Below are positions 56,501-64,000 of a DNA stretch of 64,000 bases, piece after piece. The DNA is taken from the NCBI GenBank assembly GCA_036784855.1, contig JAZDSV010000018.1:62001-126000 (forward strand). The letters run 5' to 3'. Source of the DNA: Aphelidium insulamus (taxonomy: Eukaryota > Aphelidiomycota > Aphelidea > Aphelidiaceae). Position 1 is the first letter of the stretch. The number at the start of each line of letters is the position of its first letter. Below the pieces are notes generated by a model. The model searched no databases and was not told the DNA's origin. It worked only from the letters and a program-made list of their open reading frames with translations. The translations under genes and the position numbers were made by a program.

Positions 56501-59500
56501 TTTCTGCAAACAATTTTGTGACCATCGCTTCTAAATGATGGAAGAAGAGAACGTAGAGACCGGAGCTAAGCTCGGATCCGATAACTTCCTTCACGCTCTC
56601 GCGAACCATGGCGTTCTCGGATACGAGCATGTCCAATATCTCGCTTAAAAACTTGTCAACTACCGACGCTCGTGCCCCATCATTGGAATGATCTGGCGCA
56701 CTGACTCGACGTAAATGCATTGATCGAACAGTTCCAGCAGCAGCAAGTCCATGCTGAGAAGGAAGATGGTGAGATGCCGCAAAAGTTGGCACGCAGCATC
56801 CGCCAAGAGAACAGAGGAACCCGGCGTAATTCTGCCATTCTCCCTTGTCTTCGATAACTTCCGCCACCGCTGAATTCATTACTGTAGAGGTACGCGTGAC
56901 TGCATGAGGCATCAACCGAGATCCGGCTGCGAAAATTGTTTTTTTCTTCTGATCAAGTGCCTAACATGTGAACAACATCGAAAATCATCTTATGAAATAC
57001 GCACATCTGTGGCAACATCTTCGACTATCTTCCCCACAGCGAGCGACATTTGCTGCCAACGCTTGTAGCCTTCTTCCCACGCCAGTGAAATGCCATCCGA
57101 ATGCTTGTCAAGTGCGCGCAACATTTTGCGAATCTTTTTCTGCAGCGCTACTCTGCCCGTAATGATCGACTGTGAAGAGCCAGCAGCGCCACTCGCACTC
57201 AAATGCTGCCGATAGGTGATACAATTCGGTAACTTGAATGGTTCAGATGAGCCTTCATCAGAGTTGAATTCAAGCAGCATAGATTCGGTGCACAGCTCGT
57301 TCAAGCACGACATCGATAGCGAGCAAATGTCGGTATCGGCCGAACATAGCGCGAGTAAAAGCGCCGCCTCCAAGTACGTCATGCACGCTCGGTACTCATC
57401 TGCATCTTGGCTGATTTGAAAAGGCTCACGCTGATCGCCGATATATGCAACGCGACTTTGAAGCAGTTGAAGCATAAATTCTAAATGATGTTTGATTGTT
57501 CCATCATCGCGAGCGTTTCCCGCATTCACGTCCAAAAGCTGTTTTGCGACTGCGCCCGAAACTTGGGAGCTAATCATCAACTCAAGAGACAAAGTTCAAG
57601 CAGATCAAAGCTCACCTGAGGGCCCAAAAAGTATGAATGGCACTGTTTATCGGTCCCCAATACTTGATGTAGGCAGGCTGGTGTAATTCAATCAGCGTTT
57701 CGGCGGCCATGTTGCGAATACCGTAAGAGGATTCTTGCATTGCGCACACAATGTTCAAAAGCAAAGTTTGCGTATCCTCGCGATGCGTTTCTTCGTTTTC
57801 ATTCTAGATTGAAATTAAATTCTTGACTTTCTCGAACTATGCACACTCACATAGATTGCAACTTGAGGGTCAGCGCTGTACAGCCGAAGCAAATTGACCA
57901 GCATTTCCGTGCGTTCCGTGTCTTCGTCACGCTTCTGTTTCGACTTTTTCTCCGCAACGGCCGTGGCTGACTTGCGGTCGACGGCGAAATTGGAAACACA
58001 CTCATTCAGCATGGCACGTAGGGGACCGGCCACCTCGCCGTACAGCATTGATAAAGCGGGATATGACGAATTCTTTGATTCTTGCGTGGCCACCATATAA
58101 AACGCCTTGACCATTACGATGCGGAATGAGAACTGATTGCCGTCGTCTATAAATACGGGCAGAGTAGTGCGAATAAACGTTTCAGGACTACGTCGGAAAC
58201 AAGTCAGAAAGAAATCAAGAACCAATTCTTGATCGAGCGCGGTATCGCCAACCGAAAACGTCTTATTAAATCCATTGAACAGTTTTTCCTGCGTGTGTAA
58301 GAAGGATTTTAACAAATTAACAACTTCTTACCTTGAGTTCATTCTCATATTCAGGAGCCATGGCTCCCAGAGGCGATACTTCCAGGCCGACCACAGACAC
58401 GCTTGCACGACAAATGTCCATGTAGCATAGCGCTGCTGCTTCAGCCAAACGGGAGGACTTAAGCGATTGCTTGATTGTGTCCAGGAAAATCGCATATTGT
58501 GCACACTTCTTGTTGCCAGGATCGGCAACGACAGTGGATTGAATGTCTGGGCACAGCATCAACAGCGTAGTCTGATACGGCCAAATCACCAACTTCTTCT
58601 TTCCACTGTCGGCCAATGGCGTGTAGAACTCAAACAGAACATCACTAGCCCCTAAACAAATTACTTTACTGCTCATTCTTAACTTGCTCTCACCTTCCAG
58701 ACGGCGCTGCTGTTGGTGAAGAGCTGAAAACTCGGCGGGACACAGCTCGATCCAATTCCAAATCGCCTTGCGAACCACGGCCGGTATGGTCAGTGAAGGA
58801 GACTTTTTCAACGATCGAACAATACTGCTAATCTCGGCAAGCACTGCAGAGAGCTTTTGCCTGTTCAAGTGGCAAAATTCCAGGGCGCGCAACTCGTTCG
58901 GATCGCAGCTGTCATCTGTGGCCACGGCTAGCGCCGTCAATTTGGCCTTCACTATCGCGAACATAATATCCCAATTGCTGGCGCTAATGTAGAAGAGCAA
59001 CCGTTGAGCGGCGGCGTGCAGCTCAGCTACCGACGCAGAGATCGGCGCCACCATTGACTCCACCGTCGCCTGTGACAGCCCAAGAAAGGCAACCAAATTA
59101 ATCGACGAGTCTGCACCACCTGCCATGGACGCACTGCCAGCCACGGCACCCAAATGTGCAGTCGACTGGTGAGCTGCGTGACTACTGTCCGCGGTGTTTA
59201 GCGGGTTCAGGTAGCGCGAGGCAATGGCATAAATACTCATGACAATCTTGTCATCAAGCGGCGGCGGACCATCGCCAGCTTTGCCGGCGTGTAGTGCATT
59301 CTGTGTGGCCAATGATCCCTGGCTGGACGTGTGGGTCCGACTCGCGCTGTTTTGCTTATTGAGATCCAAGCTGGCGGATGGAGCCGCGGGAGTATGCGCC
59401 TGGGAGCCGCTTGCCTGGGAATGATGCAGGGAGCGACTGCGTTTCGCGGGAGACGTTTCCTGCACGCCCGGTACTTGCGCCAGCTGACTAGAGCGCCCGG

Positions 59501-60032
59501 GCGACTCGCCACTGACATTGCGTTCATGGGTCGGAATCAGCGGGCGAGACGGCGACCGAGTCAAGATCGACAGCGACTGGGAGCCGGCACCGTCAGCCAG
59601 CACCGAAGCAGAGGCCAGGTGTGCGCGCCAGCACGCATTCAGGCACACGAACAGCAGTTTGAGCAGAAAGTGCTGCGACTGAATGAGCAGCTGGGGCGAC
59701 GCCCCGACAGGATCTGGTGCCGCAGTGCCGACCATGGCCGCCACGCCAGACACATCCCCGCCGCCCACTCTGCCCACGTTGTCAAACAGGTTGATGAGTG
59801 CGCGGGCGACGATGTGGATACGCCGCGGCGCCAGCTCCACCACGGAGCGGACATTCTGCTGGATGATGGGGTCAAGGCGGAACTCGTCAAACGGGCGTCC
59901 AGTCTGCGACGGGAGCTACCAATACAGTCAGCCATGTGCGTGTGTGAGTGTGGATATACACACTCGCACTCTTACCTTCTCCCCCAGCCGGTTAATGATG
60001 GAGAAGGTGAGCTTGGTGTCGCCGACGCTCAT
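50549..60032 (-). CDS. NF1: Neurofibromin (Ras GTPase-activating protein)
   Basis: Eighteen exons (60032-59976, 59915-58694, 58651-58332, 58288-57851, 57803-57616, 57569-57005, 56960-55920, 55873-55634, 55596-54403, 54353-53811, 53770-53377, 53339-53174, 53127-53010, 52966-52899, 52855-52717, 52664-52199, 52154-51137, 51095-50549) encode 2907 residues; human has 2839. The Ras-GAP domain has the arginine-finger loop NLFRRNSIS and FFLRFVCPAIVTP. A Sec14-PH module follows (FYYIARRIST, GQPFSVVVDLS, SDVPGTLLNMALLNLGSDDP), then C-terminal HEAT-like repeats (TEPHLTVEFLKECFVGF, HGLLVNIVHSLCT, FQFNPALQPRSFVELGC). It stimulates Ras GTP hydrolysis. Every exon phase closes. Intron 8 is GC-AG (GAG|GCATGT); intron 11 is only 37 nt. 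Confidence 0.95.
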
Positions 60033-60551
60033 TTTGGCAAATGTTGTTGTTGATTTTTAACTGCTCCGTTCTCTCTGTCCCATTGAATGGTGCTTGAATG
60101 TGCTTGAACTGTGCTTAATGTAATCATATTGGTACAAATTTATGTACAACATTACATATACAAAGGACAGTACAGCTTATAGACATGTTTTATGTGTAGA
60201 CGCCCACAAGATAAGTTCATGAATTCAAGCAACTATTACTCAGCAATATGCCAGTCCAAGAAAATAAAAGTATAGCGCAATTAGATATCACAAGTGTTTG
60301 TATTAAAAGCCCCATTATGTACACCAAGCACTTGTCACATGGTATGGTATGTCGCATATAACACAAGGAAACGGATACAAGCAAATACTCTTCTAAACGA
60401 CTGCAATACGTATTTCGTTATCAAGTATCATTCATATAGCCAGCTACTGACTGATGTCAGCTAATGTCCATGTGTTTAACGTAAATTAAGTCAATTAAAA
60501 TCTGCACAGCTAATTAACGCGCTGAAATACATAAGACAATAACAGCGAGAT
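60033..60551. other. Spacer upstream of neurofibromin
   Basis: About 520 bp, AT-rich, no coding sequence or RNA recognised. It contains the neurofibromin promoter and the 3' end of the phosphoesterase gene (same strand). Confidence 0.5.
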
Positions 60552-61502
60552 CTATTCAACCAGCGAGTGGAATGCCAGGCACTTTAGACGCCAGCGCTTG
60601 CCGTCGGCAGTGGGGTAGAGTTGCGCGGTGGCAAAGCGGCCATCGCGCAGTGGCCCTGCATTCACCACGGATACCGAGCGGTGCTTCACGTGTCCCCACG
60701 GGTGGTGCGCGTGACCATGCAGAACGCACAGTAACTCATAGTGAGAGGACTGTGCCGAGAGAGCCGCCGCGTACGCATCCAGGTGAGCTGTGACGGCCGC
60801 AGAGCCCCCGTCAATGGCGCGATCCCCCGCCTGCTTGTGCACAACGCTGGTGCCACTCATGGACGGGCCAATGTGCAGCAGCCAGAGCACGCTGCACCGA
60901 CCGCCTCCAGGCACCAGTTGAAACAGTGATTTGATATCGGCGCCAAGTGCCGACTGCGACTGATAAGGATAGCCTTCATATGCCACTTCCGTGGTGTCAC
61001 TGTCGGCCGACGCGTCGCAGTAGGGCGATGGCGCACTGCCGCCTAGTCCGCAGATGGTGAGTGGCGGCGTGCCCAGGCCGGCGATGGTGATGCACTGGCC
61101 GTGCACGTTGATCAACTTGCCGGGCACCCTCAATTCGCTGATGGCGAGGGAACCGCGGCGGAAATTTGACGCCTCCACATACTGGTCTGCCGGGTCGTGG
61201 TTGCCTGCGCATATGTGAGGTATGATGTAATAGTTGTTGTTGCCACTATTCGTTATTGCCGTACCGGGGACGTAGAGCACGGAGACGGGGAGTCGCCTTA
61301 ATGCAGCCAGCGTGTCTTCCCACTCGCTCACAGAAGCCTCCAAGGAATCCGTGGCAGGTACTGGGTGCTGCACGTTGACCAGATCGCCGCAGCACAGCAC
61401 AAAGTCGACGCGGGGAGAGTGTTGCTCGCGCAGAAAGTCCCCGAACGCGTCAATGTGGTTGCACGCGGCGTGCAAGTCCGTAATCACTGCCACGTGCAGC
61501 AT
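60552..61502 (-). CDS. Calcineurin-like metallophosphoesterase
   Basis: Exons 61502-61265 and 61204-60552 encode 296 residues. The five metal-binding blocks of the family are visible in order: D-x-H in ITDLHA, CCGDLVN, VPGNHD, LLHIG and VLHGHAHHPWGH. The 60-nt intron splits the VPG|NHD block. It has no stop and keeps frame, but its removal gives the canonical VPGNHDP, so it is almost surely spliced. No signal peptide or membrane segment, so probably cytosolic. The substrate is unknown; it resembles small class III cyclic-nucleotide phosphodiesterase-like or CPPED1-like proteins only at the motif level. Confidence 0.85.
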   Translation of the reverse strand: MLHVAVITDLHAACNHIDAFGDFLREQHSPRVDFVLCCGDLVNVQHPVPATDSLEASVSEWEDTLAALRRLPVSVLYVPGTAITNSGNNNYYIIPHICAGNHDPADQYVEASNFRRGSLAISELRVPGKLINVHGQCITIAGLGTPPLTICGLGGSAPSPYCDASADSDTTEVAYEGYPYQSQSALGADIKSLFQLVPGGGRCSVLWLLHIGPSMSGTSVVHKQAGDRAIDGGSAAVTAHLDAYAAALSAQSSHYELLCVLHGHAHHPWGHVKHRSVSVVNAGPLRDGRFATAQLYPTADGKRWRLKCLAFHSLVE

Positions 61503-61539
61503 TTGAAGTTCCTATTATACTGACAAATGCACACACAAC

Positions 61540-61568
61540 TGTCTATATATATATATATATATATATAA
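61540..61568. repeat. TA dinucleotide microsatellite
   Basis: About 28 bp of TA repeat lies in the 83-bp spacer between the RS-tailed gene (3' side) and the phosphoesterase gene (5' side). Confidence 0.8.
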
Positions 61569-61585
61569 TAATCATTAGATGTGTA

Positions 61586-62132
61586 TTAGCGGGACCTTGA
61601 GCGAGAGCGCGAGTATGTGGAACGGGACGAGCGTGAACGGGACGAGCGTGAATACGGGCTGCGCGAACGAGAACGACTGCCACGAGAGGACCTGCTATCC
61701 GCCGCACTGGCATCCCGATTGTCGACATCGCTGTCATCGTCATCGCTACTCCGCCCACCAACCGTCACAAAACCCTCGGCAAGTATGCGCGCCCTCTCCG
61801 CCATGAACCGATCGAGGAACCCGCGCTGCCATCCGTTCTCTTCTATTTCCGCCGATGAGTCCGACGCCAGTGAGCGGTCAAAGTCGGCCAGAATGTCGGC
61901 CATGTGCGCCTCGGTGTACCTGACAGTGACATCAAGAAACTGAATATGCATAACGCGTATGTCTGTGCGGTGGTGGTGGCACGAATCACCACATCATGAT
62001 AACCACCTACTGCGGAGATTCTACGCAGGGAGCGTGGCGCACATTCTGCGGCATTGGCTGGTAGGGCACGGTGTTGCGGCAGTGGGCGACCATCCAGCCG
62101 GCCTGCAGGAAGAATGTGCGCTCGTCATCCAT
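61586..62132 (-). CDS. Small protein with RS-repeat tail
   Basis: Exons 62132-62011 and 61919-61586 join over a 91-nt intron to give 151 residues. The N-terminal 100 residues are helical (ERTFFLQAGWMVAHCRN, HMADILADFDRSL, GFLDRFMAERARILAEG). A short acidic stretch follows (SSDDDDSDVDNRD), then about 45 residues of Arg/Ser dipeptides (SRSRSRSPYSRSSRSRSS). RS tails are typical of splicing-associated proteins and SR-kinase substrates, which would suit a nuclear role. No family recognised. The intron acceptor (GTCAG at 61920-61924) was chosen because it is the one that continues the frame from PQ into YTEAHMADI. Confidence 0.6.
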
Positions 62133-62460
62133 ATGTGTTTCTAATTGTGTGTGTATTTATTTACACATGATTAAGGCCATTGATTAAGGCGGCGCATTGA
62201 ACTAATCAACTGGCATTCGAGTTCATATTAATAAATAGTACAACTGAGAGTATTATATCAAGTGTTTTATGCACACAGAAGGAGGCTCTATATATTAACA
62301 TATTGGCTTCTGGTCTACGCGAACATTGCAATGCACAATTATCATTAACTTGAAGCGACGCGTATGAACATTATGGGCAGTATTTGGAAGCTATAAATAT
62401 CTACATTGATGGACAAGAACTTGATGTCATACGACCCGCGGATATACATAAAGTTACATA
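62133..62460. other. AT-rich spacer
   Basis: About 330 bp upstream of the RS-tailed gene, AT-rich and without any supported gene or RNA. Confidence 0.5.
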
Positions 62461-62760
62461 CTATTTAACAAGGCGCATTGCAACGTGAAATTGCTCCACT
62501 ACACTAAAGTAGTAGCAGTTGGCAAACACTGCCAGCACCACAAACAAACAGGAAGGCAATGAGATCAGTGAAACGGCGATAAGAGACGATTCAGCACCTG
62601 TAAATGAAATGCATCCAATACATCGATATGCATCTATGTATATGATAGATCAACCACAATTGGTAAATGTGGCGTCCGCCAAGGAGGGATTGTGTTGAGT
62701 GGAATTGCGAGAGAAAAAATTTTCAGCGATTTCCGCAATCGATTGGCCGGGCGGCGTCTC
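62461..62760 (-). CDS. Possible 3' exons of a single-pass membrane protein
   Basis: A minus-strand exon (62597-62461) with a good acceptor encodes 44 residues. It has a strong hydrophobic helix (LISLPSCLFVVLAVFANCYYF) and a short charged end (VVEQFHVAMRLVK) before the stop. A donor about 50 nt upstream joins it in frame to an open stretch (about 62760-62647) containing an N-glycosylation-like NST and Asn/Ser-rich sequence. No start codon or further upstream exon was found, so this may be chance. If real it is the C-terminal part of a membrane protein. Confidence 0.25.
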
Positions 62761-63325
62761 CCGATTGGGTCAGCCGAGGTCGCGCAAAAAACCGAATCGC
62801 CGCTAAATTTGGCTCAACGTCGTCGTCGTCTGTCGCGCGTGCACACCCGCCCACACCCGCTCCTCCGTGCACCCACACACCCACACCCACACTCCTCTGT
62901 GCACTCTGCTAGACACTAGACACTGCTGCACACACACTGGCACTGGGACACTGACCGCGCTGTGCCGTCGTTTGTCGCTTGTAGTCGATATACCGCCGTC
63001 GGCTTTTCCTGTACTGCCACTGCCGCTCGCCGCTGCTGGTCTTCAGCGTCAGCGTATCTACACACACATATATATATATCTATTCATCTGGCACAAGATC
63101 GAGGCTGTTGACTCTGGCCACCCGACGATTCCGCATAGCCACTGACGTCAGCATCTGTTGGTAGCTGTCTAGCGCCTGGCACACACTACTCCTACTGAAG
63201 TCTCTGGGTCTGCACTTCTCACGGCGCCGTACACAACACGCACACACACACTATATCGATCTCGCTCTCTCGCGCACTCTCTCTCTCTCTCTGTCTGGTT
63301 TCAGCCTGCTTGCTGGCCGACCGCA
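62761..63325. other. CA- and CT-rich 5' region of the right-edge gene
   Basis: About 565 bp with CACACC-rich blocks (about 62835-62940) and a CT run (about 63263-63293), ending at the start of the right-edge gene. No supported coding sequence; probably its promoter and long 5' UTR. Confidence 0.45.
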
Positions 63326-64000
63326 ATGAACATTGTGCACTCGCAGCACTCGTCCGTCACACACGGCCACTCTGTTGTCGGCACTCCCACCCCCGCCGCC
63401 GCCGCCGCACAACACTCGGCCCCTGTGGCGCTGGTCTCGCCCGTGGGTGGCGCCACATCTGCCTCCTCCGTGGCCGCCTTGCAGCACAACTTTTTCACAC
63501 TGTCAATCACGGCGAGCACCATGGCTGCGGTGTCGGCTGCTGTCTCGGCGCCCGCGGACGCTCTGCCACTGGCGGCCACCACTGCGGACGCTGTACAGCA
63601 CACCGCACACTCTCAGCCGTCTCAGCCATCTCAGCCACCTCAACAACACCTACAGCAACACAGTGGATCCCCATCGGCGGGGGCTGACGGCGGTCAGCGT
63701 CAATCCCGCAGCAAGGCCGGCAGTATTAGTGGTGGTGCTGCACCGTTCCGCTGGTTCCACCCGTCAGCCGCCTCACACGCTGACCAGCACGGCCATCCTC
63801 ACAGCAGCCACCCACATAACCACCACTTGAATGGTGCCGGCAGCCAAAATACCTCGGAGGAGTCGATACACTCGTCCGCCTCGTCCGTCGAGTCGGTCAC
63901 GCGCAAACACACCATGGTCTACCGCCTGTTCCACCCCACAATCGTGCAGCAGCTCCAACACCCCGGTGGCGGCGGCAATCAGCATGGCGCGGGCAATGCC
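63326..64000 (+). CDS. N-terminal part of a low-complexity protein (3' truncated by the window)
   Basis: One frame stays open for all 225 codons from the ATG at 63326 to the right edge, although the sequence is GC-rich and low in complexity. It is rich in Ala, Ser, His and Gln (HSQPSQPSQPPQQHLQQHSG; HGHPHSSHPHNHHLNG) with a basic Ser patch (QSRSKAGS), a PFRWFHPS motif and, near the edge, SVTRKHTMVYRLFHPTI. Such leaders are typical of regulatory proteins such as kinases or transcription factors, but no domain is reached before the sequence ends. The CT-rich tract upstream suits a 5' UTR. Confidence 0.6.
   Translation, partial: MNIVHSQHSSVTHGHSVVGTPTPAAAAAQHSAPVALVSPVGGATSASSVAALQHNFFTLSITASTMAAVSAAVSAPADALPLAATTADAVQHTAHSQPSQPSQPPQQHLQQHSGSPSAGADGGQRQSRSKAGSISGGAAPFRWFHPSAASHADQHGHPHSSHPHNHHLNGAGSQNTSEESIHSSASSVESVTRKHTMVYRLFHPTIVQQLQHPGGGGNQHGAGNA

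Noticed and set aside
1-64000. CRISPR arrays, bacterial operons, rRNA genes, large viral insertions
   Set aside because: No regularly spaced repeat-spacer pattern, Shine-Dalgarno-led gene clusters, rRNA signatures or viral structural genes were seen; the window is ordinary nuclear eukaryotic DNA.

Overview
This window is nuclear DNA of a compact, intron-rich eukaryote. The families recognised (spliceosome, nucleoporin, mitochondrial tRNA modification, autophagy, neurofibromin, SIRT1-type sirtuin) are all eukaryotic. Neurofibromin, a SIRT1 with its C-terminal ESA-like motif and a FIP200/ATG11-type autophagy scaffold together suggest an opisthokont, amoebozoan or related protist. I cannot name the species. 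Genes lie on both strands with short spacers. About 100 introns could be placed by keeping frame and matching family alignments. Most are 37-60 nt, and about one in ten appears to start with GC instead of GT.

Layout. 0-8.4 kb: 3' end of a membrane-protein gene; a three-KH RNA-binding protein (+); the splicing factor ISY1 (-); a GTPBP3/MnmE-like mitochondrial GTPase carrying an entire uL16m ribosomal-protein domain inside its G domain (-); DIM1/TXNL4A (+), starting 23 bp from the GTPase; and a La protein with two tandem xRRM-like domains (+). 8.4-10.4 kb: gene-poor, with a non-autonomous hAT-like element (29-bp inverted repeats, 8-bp target duplication) and a small secreted Cys protein. 10.4-19.8 kb: threonine dehydratase, an ankyrin protein, DPM2, NUP88, CDK10 and an unrecognised protein. 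20.3-28.6 kb: MGRN1-like RING protein, TAPT1, an ankyrin gene and SDA1. 28.9-36.9 kb (all -): myosin essential light chain/calmodulin-like protein, USP8-type deubiquitinase and leucyl-tRNA synthetase. 37-45 kb: a second ankyrin/F-box-like gene, tRNA-Val(CAC), an ATG11/FIP200-like protein, an M17 aminopeptidase and a second secreted Cys-rich protein. 45.2-50 kb (all +): C9orf85 homologue, SIRT1 and GatA. 50.1-60 kb (-): an unrecognised small gene and an 18-exon neurofibromin. 60.5-64 kb: a metallophosphoesterase, a small RS-tailed protein, a possible membrane-protein 3' exon, and a low-complexity protein running off the right edge.

Most genes are unrelated housekeeping genes with no operon logic. 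Themes that recur are RNA processing (KH protein, ISY1, DIM1, La), mitochondrial translation (GTPBP3-uL16m, GatA), and ubiquitin or membrane traffic (MGRN1-like, USP8, ATG11). The most notable item is the uL16m domain nested in frame inside the GTPase, followed by the duplicated xRRM in La and the high share of GC-AG introns. All exon structures are hand-derived without transcript data.
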